From: Podospora comata
Taxonomy: Eukaryota; Ascomycota; Sordariomycetes; Sordariales; Podosporaceae
Assembly (NCBI GenBank): GCA_017354895.1
Contig: CP071493.1
Location: 6,386,001-6,450,000, forward strand
Reading direction: 5' to 3'
DNA: 64,000 bases
The notes under the pieces were generated by a model that saw only the letters and a program-made list of their open reading frames with translations, did no database searches and was not told the origin of the DNA. The first letter of the stretch is position 1. The number at the start of each line of letters is the position of its first letter. Position numbers and translations under genes: made by a program. Shown one piece after another: positions 43,523 through 55,729 of the stretch.

Positions 43523-46500
43523 GACGTTGGTTGGGCCGTTGCTAGTTTGCCAGTAGCTGCAGTGTGGAAATCCCAGTCCGCACGTGGCTCAACCCACGGC
43601 GGCGTCGAGTGACGATTCTCAACAGCTTTCAACGCCTCAAGGCACTGAAAAGGGAGCAGCCACGGTCGGCGACGGCAGTGGTGCTGGGCTCAGGTCGGGA
43701 GGCAGGTCAATGGGCCACTGGAGGCAGGACGGGGATAAAGACGAGGAACAGGATGGGATATGTCGCGAACTAAACAGAAGCGATTGACGCTGAGCCGACG
43801 TCTCCGGGGTTTGGTCTTGTTGTCTGGCGTGGGGCGGCTGTGAAGACGGACAGAAAGGTCAAGATTGACGGCAGGCAGTGTTCGCAGGTGGTGGTAATAT
43901 CGACGACAGGTTTGCTGGAACGGAAAGCCGAAGGAGAAGCGGCAGGATTGTCGAGTGTCAAGGACGGGACAAGCACGTTTTTCAAAGAAGCCTGCCAGCA
44001 TTGGGCTGGGGAACAAAGCTGCCGGGGAAGGGGGGGCGTGGAGGGGGAAGCCAAGCGCACCAGCCAGCAGCCAGCAACAAAGGGGCCGCTAGCCGGGGGG
44101 GACAACGGGCAGCTGGGATTGGGCAGATGGAATTGATGGGCGGCGATGATGGTACCGGAGTGGAGGGCGTGGATGGTAGGGGAATCCCTCCCAGCGCAAG
44201 AAAAGGGCCCGTTCCTCTGTGGGCAGCCACATGTATCCCGCATGCTCAGGTTCCGGGTACGCAGTTACAATGGGAAATGGGAGCGACAGGGCACAAGCGC
44301 GGTCGATGCATGCATGCCGGGGTACAAGTTCGAGGGTTGTGGGTTGTGTGCGTGCGCTCTCTCGGCACAGCCAGGTGACACCGAACGGATCAGAGGCAGA
44401 TGCCAGGAAAAGTACCGCACTGGCAATCTCTTAACAGGGCTGCCGAAAGTGGCAGGAGCCAAAGCGGTCGCGAGATGCTGAGCTGGGGCCGCGTTTTCTA
44501 TTTTACCATTGAAATTTCACGTTTTCAGGCCACCTGCCACGAGGGACAGCTGTTAGTAGGGCAGGCCCGTGGTACCAGATCCCGATCGTCGCCGCCCCAG
44601 AGGATCCCTTGGGGCCTTGGGGGGGCTTTGGGGGCCACTAACACGGCGTGGCGTGTCATAGTCGGGACGGTTTTGGAAAAGTACCTGCCTGGAGCACCGT
44701 GGACAGCAGCAGTGGGATGACTGAGAGGGCGGGGTGGTGGTGGGCTAGTGGGTGCCTTGCGCACACTCTGAGCTTGCAAGCACATGGCGAATTTGCAAGG
44801 ACAGTTGAACACAGAGAAAGGATGGGATGTGGCCTCATGTGCCCGTGATAGAGCGTATGTCGATATGCGAGCATACCACCACCGAGTAACGGGGCACCGG
44901 CCGAGTCCTTCTTCGAGCACACAAGAGCGGCGTTGCGGATGATGACCATCACAAGAGTTTGCCCATATCTTGTCCAGGTGTGGAACAGTCCTGTCCTCTC
45001 TCACCTAGAGATATCACCGTGTCCTGGGGCCACACCGTGACGGGGTGACAGCAGAGACTGCATCCTGTAGAGCACATTTGTCCCATCTTGAGTATCGGGT
45101 GTATCTGACTAGTCACTTACTCCCAGGTGGACATACGTCTATTTTGCTCTCTCTGTCGGTGGATGGACTGGGCCACCTGCAGAAGCCAAACGATGGTTGC
45201 AAAGCGGCGTCTGCCTCTCGATGCAAGGGATGATAAGAGGCCCAATCCCAAGCCGTACCATGGCAGCTGACAGAGAACGTGCGTTTGGTCCAGTTCTTCC
45301 ACCATTGGCGTGTATGAATGGTGTGAGCAAGATTCGGCAGACTTCCGGCTGAACACTATATGCCACTCGAACCGCACTTCTAGCAAGGCCGAATGAAACA
45401 CAACGACGGGACGGCTTTGGTAGTCATGTCAGCATTCTCTGGGCGTCTCTTCGGTGACAAGACCCAGTGGTTGGTACCGTAGATAATCTCCGTGGCGCGC
45501 CAGACACAGGCCCGGCTCCTACACTACGACAGCTCACGGGCAGGAAAGTTCAGCCAAGAACCAAAAGCTGTCACTTCACCCTAGCGTAGATACCTGAGTG
45601 AGGGGCGGGCTGCGGGAGGGTACTTGATGCTTGAGAGGAATGAAGTCCTTACTCCATACGGAATCATCCCGCAGCCTGCTGGAGATCCAGCCAGATGCAT
45701 TGCAACGTCACAAACCCCTGTCCGCGCACAATTGCTTGCGCGCCCGGCACGTGTCGTTTAGGTTTCCCGCCCAGTGGCTCGTTCGGCGGGAATATTTAGA
45801 CCCTTGGTAGCCCTGAATGGCTCCAGCCTGTTCGGGGAAGTCGGTACGGTAGCAATGTCGCCGTGGCGGATCGACATCTTGTTTGTGGATGTGGACCGTG
45901 CTTTGTTTCCCATCTGGCGGATCCAAACGCTGATGCTTTCGGACAAGACGTTGCGCTGAAGGTTGAAAGAGGAACCGAGAGATACCCAGCCGGGCCACGG
46001 TCGCTGCTGCTGAACTGCTGCTGGGTCGGTGACGAAGGAGAGGGAGAGCTTTAGTGGCCTCCAGAGTGACACTGTTTCGGGCCTGCTTCTGGGCCAGCCG
46101 TCAGGTTGCCGCCAGGTGTCGAAGCCATCGCCGCCAGCTGGTGTCCAAAGGCCTGTACAACCACATAGCGGGAGCACTAGTGTAAGGGCAAGTCACATTC
46201 CAAGTTCCGAACTGGCTCAAGGTTCTTGGTTCGTTCCATGTGCTTTTGATTGCGGCCCTCGTGGCCTTTGCTGGCACGTTTATTATTACCGAGTCTTGTA
46301 CCTTGGTACCGTCCCCTTTGTCTCGTCAACTCGGGCGAATATCCGTCCTGACTACAACACACCAGGGAACGGTTCTTGGCAACGCGCATAGCCTCTCCAA
46401 TCTCCATCACCCAGTTTATTGCTGCGTTCTGTACTGTCAAGCCTCGGTCTTGAGACGCCTTAGCCGCCGTCCAGTGGACCAACAGGTTCTCTGGGAGTTC

Positions 46501-49500
46501 CAGGTTGGATCCTCAACGGCCCGAGAGCAGAAGGGAACGGGTAGCCCAGCCCAGTAAGCTTTATGGCGTTGAAACCACTCGCAAAACACCGTTATTTTCT
46601 CCTGCACATGTTTGTGAAGACGGCGCTGGCAGACAGATCTCTGTTTCGAATGGTCCCGACAAACACAGCTGTGTTGGATCTCCCTTGCCCCACGTCTCCT
46701 GGTTCATATCGGCGCCAGGATCCGAAAGCGGCTCAGGACCTGGACGATCACGCCCCCAAAATGTTTGTTTCTCAATCACAATTACCGCTCGGCTCGTCTG
46801 GCATCGGACATCTGGCATCTGGCATGCGATCTTGCGCGAACAGGTGTCGTGCCAGGTGCGGGGTTGCCTTGTTGAGTCCCTTGCAGCTTCATTCTCTGGA
46901 CAAGTGCTTCCAAGCTGGGAGATGGCACAGGCAAGACATCCTAAAAGGCGCACAAAGTGTGACCAAAGTTGCAGATTCTAACATCGTCAGGACGTCCGGT
47001 ACGAACCCCATCAGATATCGACCCAACTACTTACGTACAGCAAAGCCCGGTCTTGTCTTGTGCGGCCCCAAGCGTCTTGACTATCGATATGCGAGGCAAA
47101 CCAGTTCGTGGATTAGTTCCAATCTTGGTGTGGATTGGGCCAGATCCTTCCGCTTTCTTCTTGCTGTACACTGCCCTCAAAGTTCCTCACAACAACCCAA
47201 GCTGACCTCAGTACAGTTGTCTCAAGCAAGCGGTTTGCGAATGCCTTGACGGCTGCGCTTACGACGTCTCTTCGACAGAGAGGCCTACTCAGCCAGACAG
47301 TGTTAGAGAATATCCCGACTGTAGACAGCCACAAAAGCCTTGTACCTCACAGGTCCCCGAGGGGTCGGCGACGTTGGCTGCAGCCCCTCACTCTCCACCC
47401 CACGGCTATTCAGTACCCGCAACCCACTAATCAGACTAGAGAAACGGTATCTTGCATGGTTGATCTGTCTGGGGTGAACCACGGCCGGGGTTGTGGGCCT
47501 CCTACCGTGGCTCTCTGGGCCTTCTCAGGGCCAACAGTACAGGAGTCCTAGTCGACACCTGTCGACATCCGGGCGGTCTGGTCAGCGATCTCATCTCACA
47601 AATCCCAAGCTTGCACAACAATGGCGCGGAGTGTCTCCGTAGTCCAGTCCAGCCAGGCCAGGTCTTGCGGTTTCGCTCGGCCGGGAGATCCTCCCGCAAG
47701 GGGATGTCGCCATAGTTTTCCAGGGATGCATTACTCGTCGATCACTGGACGCCTCCAACTGACCGTGCAGCAACCTCTTTCCGTAAGCCAGATTGCCTAG
47801 GCTCAACTCTCGATGGCCTCCCCTCGGTGCGGCTGAGGCCTCGAACTTCACCAAGCATATGTGCTCTCCTGCATCATAGCCGAGCAGAATCCTCACTATC
47901 ACAACACGGATACACGCACTGTGTTGGGCATTCTCAACTTCTCAAAAGGCTGCCTGTATCTGCATTTCCATCCGGAACCGGCGTGAGACCCTGCTCATCT
48001 GATGGGTTGTGGCCGTCACACTGTGATTTCTGCTGCTGCGGTGACAAAACCGGGAGCCAAATGATGGGAAAGTGGTTCCGGCCGACAGAAAACCCTCATG
48101 TTGGAGCCGCTGGGCCACAGTCGCTGGCCGCCAGGGTTTGTGAAGCCAACATCCGTCGCTCGCGGATGAGGGTTAAAGGGCAACCCCTCTTTTTCTTTGC
48201 TTCTTTTTCTTGGTTTCTTTTTCCGTGATAGAACGAATATTTGCTTGCAACCTTGCTGATCGTTCTCAGTATCTCATGCTCACCAGATGGCGTCGTACTG
48301 CTGGGGCTGCAGGGCACAAGAAAAAAACTGGCAGCTGAGGGACCCAATGAAGGCAATTACCACAAGTACGACCGCAGCTGCTGTATCACCCTGCACAAGA
48401 ACACTGATCCGGAGACAGCCATGCTGTAAAGCTGATTTGTACTCTTGTGGCTCTCTCCACCGAATATTGTCGGACTGGAACATGGACAGTTCATCCCAGT
48501 CCTGACTGTGTTCTCTGGCTCGTATTGGCGAGGGGGTGCGTCACCATCCCATGTTCACGCAGCCAAGGCCGAAAGGTCTTCCTGTCCGACGCCCCTGATT
48601 TGTTCCGTCCTGAGACGCAGAGGTTGCCCCTTTGTCATGGTTTCTCCTATGCCCCTTTATTGGGCAGGAGGAGGAATCGGTTCAGGGACAGAAGAAAAGT
48701 GCTCGAATAGAAACAAAAGAAACCAAAGCACTCGCTCCTGGCGAGAGGCTACGCAAGCTTCTCTGGAAATAGTTTGAGTCTCACGGTATTCTACGAAAGG
48801 CTGATCTTTTGTGTCGGGTGCCTCGAGCCCACGTGTTTCTCTGTTCCTGAAAACCCCCTCTCTCGGTTCCGTCAGGTTCGGATATCATGGCAGAGGATCA
48901 GATTTTCCATCATCCGGTGCTCTGCTATGTGCTGTCAGATACCACATTCATCACAGTTTATAGCTGAACTGATATGCCACAGGACAGTTGCATCCGCCAT
49001 TTGTGGCTAGCTTCGCCAATCACAAACTCACATTGCTCACACCAACATCTACTGTCATGAGGGGAAACCTGCACGTATCTGGCGAATCAACAGCACGGGG
49101 GGAAAGGGGGGATCAGTATGGGGCTGGGGACGCGGGCGCGAGGATGTGCCACAGAGCACAACGGATGTCCTCGAGGGATGGCGTTTTCACTCCGCAAGAA
49201 GGACGAGGAGTGGGCTATCAGGGGCACAAGACTGGGTGTCACATGGCACACATAGGTTGCCAGTGCCGGATTCACCCAATACTGGTTGAAAACTCTCCAC
49301 TATACAGAACAAGGCCATGACTGAACCAACAGAGGTGGGCGAGCGAATAACGTCGTATGTCATTATACACAGGTAGCAAGACGCATTATCTCCCAGAGGG
49401 GTTGCCACAGGTCCCTCGACTCTTTACTCAAGATGATGGGACCATCGCAAAGCACCCACTCACGGAAGCTTACCTTTGCCCTGAACCCATCCCACTCATA

Positions 49501-50687
49501 TCTGTCATACTGACCATAACACTCCTCCTCAGTACCACAATCATTCACACCAACCACAAGAAGGCCGATCGCTCGCATGTCATTTCCCCCCTTCCCCTGA
49601 ACTAGCGGGAAAAGCCTGCACACATGGCTCTCGTAGCTCCTTTGATTGTGACAGGTGAGGTAACATGAGCAAACGACAGCCGTCCATCCATCCGATGTGG
49701 GATAGCTTTCAGAAGAGCACACGGCAGGTTACTTGTACCTTGGGAGAGTGTTGAGAAATAAGGTACACGGGTGGTTGCCACTGTCATGGGAGACTTTTGC
49801 GTGGTACGTAGTGATACGGTGAGGAGCTTCTCTTATAGAGGAGGAAGTGGTCTGATTTTTTTTGGACGGGCAGGCTGTCTGTTTGGGGGGGGTGTCTGAA
49901 ATCTTGAAATAGGTTATCAAAAGAGGGAGAGGTTGAGCCATCCTATGAATTTCTAAAAGGAAGCGAGAAATAAAGGGGGGTAATCGTCTATATTCAGGAG
50001 CGGCTGGCAAACAGTTAGACTTGCATGAAAAGGTATTCAATGGCTACCACCGCACTTTCCAGGCGTCATGGTGCCAGGAAAGATGATCTTTCAGGTGGTG
50101 ACTTGAATTCTCTTTGATCGAAGTACCTTGATTTTGAAAACTCTTCAAGGTACAGGTGTCTAATACATCCATATTTCGGGTGTCCCTTGCTAAGCAGAGA
50201 CACACCTTAGGTGTCATATCTTTTGATTGCCACTCTCGACTCGGGAAGTTTCAAAAAGGCGGTTAAGCAGGTGAAAAGCCATAACCTATACATTTCAACA
50301 TCTACTCAACAGTCATCGCAGATTTCTTTCCAGTCCTATCTTTTGCTTTCAGCTAGCATTCTTTTTTAATTTTAGCACGCCGCATCAACATACACGTCCC
50401 TGTCAAGTGTATGTATACCACCTATGGTGATGGTGCCACTAGAATAGCATACTGAAACACCGCAATGGTAGGCCAAACATCAGCTCTCGTGATTCTTCGT
50501 AGAGTGAACGTAAACAACAGCCTGCGTGAGATTGATTCCATGAGCATGTTGTTGACACTGGGAAAGTATAGAATGTGACAATCAAGTCCCCAGCAGCACA
50601 GAGACCCATCTCAAGCCATGGCCAAAAAAGAAAATGAGGAGGAGGACCGCACAAAGATGTCAGAACTGAAATGAGGCAAAAGATATG
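43523..50687. other. 7.2-kb stretch without a convincing protein gene
   Basis: Both strands carry many overlapping open frames of 60-230 codons (the longest 46563-47249, plus strand), but none shows a domain, splice logic or consistent composition. Base composition is near 50-55% GC with no obvious AT-rich mutated (RIP-like) zone. The sequence reads as ordinary complex DNA, not as repeats. It may be the extended control region of the divergent bHLH gene, a non-coding transcript, or old decayed sequence. Confidence 0.5.
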
Positions 50688-50793
50688 TGGACGGGCTGGG
50701 AATCGAACCCAGGACCTTTCGCATACAAGATGACTGATACTAAGACCAAGTCCCGATGCTAAGCGAACGCTCTACCAACTGAGCCACACGCCC
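50688..50793 (-). tRNA. tRNA-Ala (AGC) with intron
   Basis: On the minus strand GGGCGTGTGGCTCAG begins a tRNA. The D-stem is GCTC/GAGC, and the anticodon stem TTCGC/GCGAA encloses TTAGCAT with anticodon AGC. An intron of about 33 nt follows position 37. The T-arm is CTGGG-TTCGATT-CCCAG and the discriminator is A. The G3-T70 wobble that identifies tRNA-Ala is present. The acceptor arms GGGCGTG and CCCGTCC leave one U-C mismatch at pair 6-67. Confidence 0.88.
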
Positions 50794-51393
50794 TGTTGCT
50801 GTATCTTGATGCTGTGGTGGGTGGAGGAGGAGTTAGGGTTTGAGTATGGAGTGGGATGATGCCTCTTGGAAGCTGTGCATTCTTTTGGTGCTTGGACCCA
50901 CCCTGTCTTTTGAATGGTGGGGGGGTGGAGCAGGAAGAATTGCCACGGGTGAGCGGAAGGACCGTAAGCGCACGTTTGGAAAATTCTTCAAATGGAGGCT
51001 TCGACAGCTGGGATTTTGCTTGGGAGGATTGTCCGTGGTTTGTGGCGAGTTATATGAACTGTCGTTCGTCTTGAACCTGTCAACAACTGTGGTGGGGATC
51101 ATGATGATTATCCACGATAAGTTATCGGATAAGCCTATCTTGGCTTGGCAGGACAGCCGGGGTTAGGGTTGAAGCAGAATGTCGGCTCTCAATGTCCCAC
51201 TCAGCCTAACCGTATAGAGCTGGCTGGTAAACTTGTGGGGACACAAACATCCGCATCCTTGCAAAGCTTGCTGGTGGGAAAGAAATTTTGGCGCAGTTCG
51301 ATCAAAACCTTCATCATCCGCCCATCACACCTCCGGCTTACCTCTACCCTTCACACAAGACCAATCCTCTAAGCCTCCCTCCCCATTCTCATA
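50794..51393. other. Promoter region of the RRM gene, no gene seen
   Basis: The first 250 bp flank the tRNA. The last 130 bp are C/T-rich and likely carry the promoter and leader of the downstream gene. Confidence 0.4.
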
Positions 51394-52445
51394 ATGTAAG
51401 TAAGCCCAACGAATGGGCCCACCATCTCTGTCCTCCATATATTAACCTGCTGTCTTGCACCAGGCAATCTCTTCGCCGCGCCGCTGTGCGATCTGCCCTC
51501 TCGGCCTCCAGAGCCGTTTCGGTCAAGACCACCTCTGCTCCCTTCGCTTTCTCCATCGTCAGAGCCGCCGCGGTTTCCAGAGCTGTCCCTGTGCAAGCTG
51601 TGCGGTGGTATTCCCAGGAGCCCACTTCACAAGACCCATTGTCGCAGGACGTCACCGAGGAGGCACATGAGGCCGAGGAGAGCATCACAGAGCAAACCCA
51701 AGAAGAACGCCAGCCCAGGAGGCAGCTCGACAGTAAGTCTGCACCCTGCACACGCGATATCATATGAACACCATGCTGATAGTGTGTAACAGAGTCGAGA
51801 GCCATCTTTGTGCGCAACATTGTGTTTGAGGTCAACGAGCAGCATCTGAAGGAGGCCTTCGAGACATATGGCGAGATTGAGGACACCTACGTTGCCCGCG
51901 ACCCCCGGGGTATGAGCAGAGGATATGGCTTTGTCACCTTCAAGGACGCCTCCGCCGTCAGCGCTGCGTGCGCCGCTGTCAACGGCTCTTTCTGGCATGG
52001 ACGCCGGGTAACCTGCATTCCCCGCAGAGACGAGGAGCAGACACCCCGTGCCCGCGAACAGAACAGGGCGCCTAATGCCCCAACCAATCAACTTTTCGTC
52101 GGTAACATTCCCTACGAGACCACCGATGCCGAGCTCAACAACCTCTTCGCTGGCCTCTCGAACGTCACCGACATCCGTATCGCTGTCGACCGCACCACCG
52201 GCTGGCCCCGTGGCTTTGCCCATGTCGATTTCACCGACGTTGCTTCCGCTGAGGCTGCCAAGGAGAAGCTGGCCGCCACCCACCTTGGTGGCAGACAACT
52301 GAAAATCGACTTCGCTACCGGTTACGGAAAGGGTGAGCGCACCAACAACAAAAGCTTTGGTAGCCGTGGTGGCCGTGGTGACCGTGGTGACCGTGGTGAC
52401 CGCGGAGACCGTAGAGACCGTGGCGACCGCAACGACGGCTTTTAA
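51394..52445 (+). CDS. Mitochondrial RNA-binding protein with two RRMs
   Basis: Best model: AT at 51394-51395, intron 51396-51463 (GTAAGT donor, attaac branch site, CACCAG acceptor), G at 51464, so the start codon is split by an intron. Further exons 51464-51732 and 51793-52445 complete 307 aa, and the total is a whole number of codons. The N-terminus MQSLRRAAVRSALSASRAVS is a typical mitochondrial presequence, with a likely cleavage near VRWYS. RRM1 (IFVRNIVFEV ... GYGFVTFKD) and RRM2 (LFVGNIPYETTD ... RGFAHVDFTD) have intact RNP1/RNP2 motifs. The tail is an RGD/RG-rich tract (GRGDRGDRGDRGD). It probably binds mitochondrial RNA. Confidence 0.85.
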
Positions 52446-53162
52446 GATGGGCCGACCAACCCTCGTTGATAATGACCCAAATACCCCTTTTTTCATGTCG
52501 GCCCCGGATAGTGGGCGGAGGTTTCATTCTTGTCGTAAACGATGGGAGGTAGCCAGAACTGTGTAAAATACCATGATTTGTGTTTATACCGAGATGCTTT
52601 CTGTAACAAATTGGCGAAAGATAGACTGTAAGATTATGTTGTGTAGCAATAATATGCTCTCTCCAAGACTCCTACCTCCCTTTTTCCTCTTTGTTGTCTT
52701 CTTCAATGTGCAGCAGCCCCAGTGCACAAGACCAGCTGAAAACCGAATCTGAACAAAGTGGGGGCCCGGTCCCGGGGCAACCAGCAGCTTAGCAATCCCC
52801 AGGGGGGCCGGACCCTCCAGCAGCTGCCTCGGCACATGGCTCTTATTTGTTGCCAGTGGCGGGACATCAACTCGGCCCGGACAACAAACAACGTACAACT
52901 CAGCACAGCATCTGTATCGAATATTAATTCGCCAGGCGCGAGGCCATTTCAGCTCGACAAGAGAGGCCACAAGAAAACCAGCAACTTGCTCACCGTCTCG
53001 CTCTGCATTTTAGGTCGAGTTGGGCCCGATTCTTGCTTACATACCTCCCATCACCCCGCCACACGCTTCGGCTCTCCTTTTCCTCCCACCTGATTGAACC
53101 CCTTATTGCCCTCGCCAAACTCGACTGCCTTTGCGATTTCCTCACACTTCACAATCACAGCC
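52446..53162. other. Intergenic between the RRM gene and PEX5
   Basis: 3' flank of the RRM gene and promoter of PEX5. A C/T-rich leader lies at about 53045-53160. No other feature is seen. Confidence 0.4.
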
Positions 53163-55169
53163 ATGTCATTTCTTGGAGGCGCCGAATGTTCAACGGCGGG
53201 CAATCCGCTCAGCCAGTTCACCAAACATGTCGGAGACGACAAGAGCCTGCAGCATGACAGGCTTGTGGGAAGAGGCCCAAATAGTGCTATGGGTGGCTTC
53301 CGAAATGTTGGCCGCAATACTCCCCAAGACGAGGTAGGAAGGATGTGAGGACAAAGAGGGCACAGGAACGATACTGACTGACTGGCCGAATAGATGATGA
53401 ATGGCTTCCTCCACCAGAATGCCACCCTTCCCGACATGCCCCTCGAGCAGCAGCAGGGTCCTTTGGCCCACGCCCATCTCGATCACCTTCGTGCTCAGTC
53501 CGGCTCTCCGCTCTCGCCAACATGGGCCCCTGATACCCAGGCCGCGATGGAGGCCGCGTTCAACGCACCTCCCGGCACCCACTTCAGCGCCGACGAATTC
53601 GCCAAGTTTCAGCACATGAACCCTGCGGCTGCCGTATCTCATGCCCCGGCGATGCCCGGCGCCAGCGCGAGCATGCAGCGGCCCATGATGATGGGCGGTG
53701 GTATGAGCTACAATATGATGCAACGCCCCATGTACCAGCCCATGTTTGGTGGTCAGATGCACATGGCACACCAGCCTCTCCAGCAACACCAACAGCCGGC
53801 AGTCGAGGGTAAGGGGAAGGGCAAGGTTGTGGAGCTGGACGAGAGCAAATGGGAAGAGCAGTTCCAGCAGATGGAGCTCCACGATCGCCAACTGCGGGAG
53901 ACAGAAAAGGACGAGGCTTTGGCCATGGAGCCCGAGTTGAACCAAATGGACGAGAAGCTCCTGCACTCCGAAACCGGCTACGGTGACCTGGAGTCGATAT
54001 GGCGCGGCATCCAAGCAGAGCAGGCGCAGCTCAAGGAACTGGACGATATCGAGGACGACTTTGCCAAGTTCGACAGCGCCAACTTTGGCGGAGATAATCT
54101 CCACGACTGGGGACTGAACAACAGGCTCGGAGCCGATCCCATCGTTCAGGATTATCTCTTCGAGGATGAGAACATCTTCGAGAACACGACAAACCCATTT
54201 GAAGAGGGCATTCGGATCATGAACGAAGGCGGAAACCTTTCCCTGGCCGCTCTTGCTTTTGAGGCTGCCGTCCAAAAGGACCCCGAACACGTTGAGGCCT
54301 GGGTCTATCTTGGCCATGTGCAAGCCCAAAACGAAAAGGAGGAGGCTGCTATCCGCGCTCTTGAACAAGCCATGAAGCTCGACCCCAACAACCTCGCCGC
54401 TTTGATGGGTCTGGCCGTCTCTTACACAAACGAAGGCTACGACAGCACTGCCTACCGCACCCTCGAAAGGTGGCTCAGCGTCAAGTACCCCCAGGTCATT
54501 GCCCCGCAAGATCTGTCGTCCGCTGCCGAGCTCGGCTTTACCGACCGCGCCCAGCTCCACGACCGCGTCACCAGCCTGTTCCTCGAAGCTGCCCGCTTGG
54601 CCCCCGACGGAGACCACATGGACCCCGACGTCCAGGTCGGCCTCGGCGTGCTCTTCTACGGCGCCGAGGAGTACGACAAGGCGGTCGACTGCTTCCAAGC
54701 CGCGCTCCACTCCTCGGAAATGGGCACCTCCAACCAGCGCGAGCAGATCCACCTCCTCTGGAACCGCCTCGGTGCCACGCTCGCCAACTCGGGCCGCTCG
54801 GAGGAGGCGATTGCCGCGTACGAAAAGGCGCTGTCGATCAACCCCAACTTTGTCAGGGCGAGATATAACCTGGGTGTTTCTTGCATCAACATCGGGTGCC
54901 ATGCCGAGGCGGCGGGGCATTTGCTCGCTTCGTTGGATATGCACAAGTCTGTCGAGAAGAGCGGGAGGGAAAAGGCTAGGGAGCTGCTCGGTGGCGGAGG
55001 TGGTCCGGACACGGACGCGAGGATTGACGCGATGACCACTCAGAATAGGAGCACGACGCTGTATGATACGCTGAGGAGGGTTTTCACCCAGATGGGGAGG
55101 AGGGATCTGGCCGAGAAGGTTGTTGTTGGAGTTGACCCTGATATTTTCAGAGGAGAGTTTGATTTTTGA
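53163..55169 (+). CDS. PEX5: Peroxin 5, PTS1 import receptor
   Basis: Two exons (53163-53333 and 53394-55169) give 648 aa. The N-terminus MSFLGGAECS has the conserved Cys (residue 9) used for receptor recycling by ubiquitin. The natively unfolded half has a WEEQF pentapeptide of the WxxxF/Y type that binds PEX14/PEX13, and a Met/Gln-rich stretch. The C-terminal half is a TPR array (AALAFEAAVQKDPEHVEAW, LGHVQAQNEKEEAAIRALEQ, AIAAYEKALSINPNFVRARY, YNLGVSCINIGCHAEAAGHL) that binds the C-terminal SKL signal of peroxisomal matrix proteins. Length and layout match fungal PEX5. The single intron lies near the N-terminus. Confidence 0.95.
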
Positions 55170-55729
55170 CGGGGACGGTGACCGTAACAAAGGTGCGTGT
55201 GAGAAAGGGGGGCTGTGGCACTTGACTGGTAGGAAGGGGGTGGTTTGGGAGAGGTTGTTGGTTGTGTGAGAGTAGGGGTTGTTGATATTTCCTTTGTTTG
55301 GTTGAAAAGGGGCGGTAACAGGTTTTGGGTAAGTGTTGGGAAGGAGGCGAAAGGAGAGGCATTGCAATCAGCATTTTCGTGGCGATTATTCTGTGGCATA
55401 CAATAGCTGGTGTGGGGGAAGGGGGGGGAGGGGGGGGAAGGGGGGCTGGTAGCGTTGCTGGGTAGTGCATAGAGACAAATAGCCATATACACAAAGCGAG
55501 TCACAATTGTCATTGTTATCACTGCATACACGAGGTCCACCATGTTTTGAAGCTTTCGGTATTGCGCCTGGTCTTGTTTCTTCAAGGACCAGGTTGTCTA
55601 TTGTCTGGTTGCTGCTGCTGCTGCTGTACAATCGCTGTTACAAGAAAATATTCCTACCCAATTAACCGGAACGCTGCTTGGGTATCTCAGTTCAACTCCC
55701 CCCAGCACCATATACCAATCAGCTGTCCA
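55170..55729. other. Convergent 3' region between PEX5 and the REX1-like gene
   Basis: A 560-bp tail-to-tail spacer, G-rich on the plus strand. It includes a strong quadruplex-type tract (listed separately) and a short gctgctgctgctg run near 55610. Confidence 0.5.
55414..55445 (+). other. G-quadruplex-type G-tract
   Basis: Four G runs, 5, 8, 8 and 6 long, are separated only by AA, A and AA. This meets the usual quadruplex motif with very short loops. It lies between two convergent genes, where it could pause polymerase or aid termination; that role is inference. Confidence 0.7.

Noticed and set aside
46563-47249. 228-codon plus-strand open frame in the gene-poor region
   Set aside because: No domain, signal, splice sites or coherent composition; other frames overlap it on both strands, as expected by chance at this GC content.
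53190-55367. 725-codon minus-strand frame opposite PEX5
   Set aside because: Shadow of PEX5, whose TPR repeats and N-terminal Cys are unmistakable on the plus strand.
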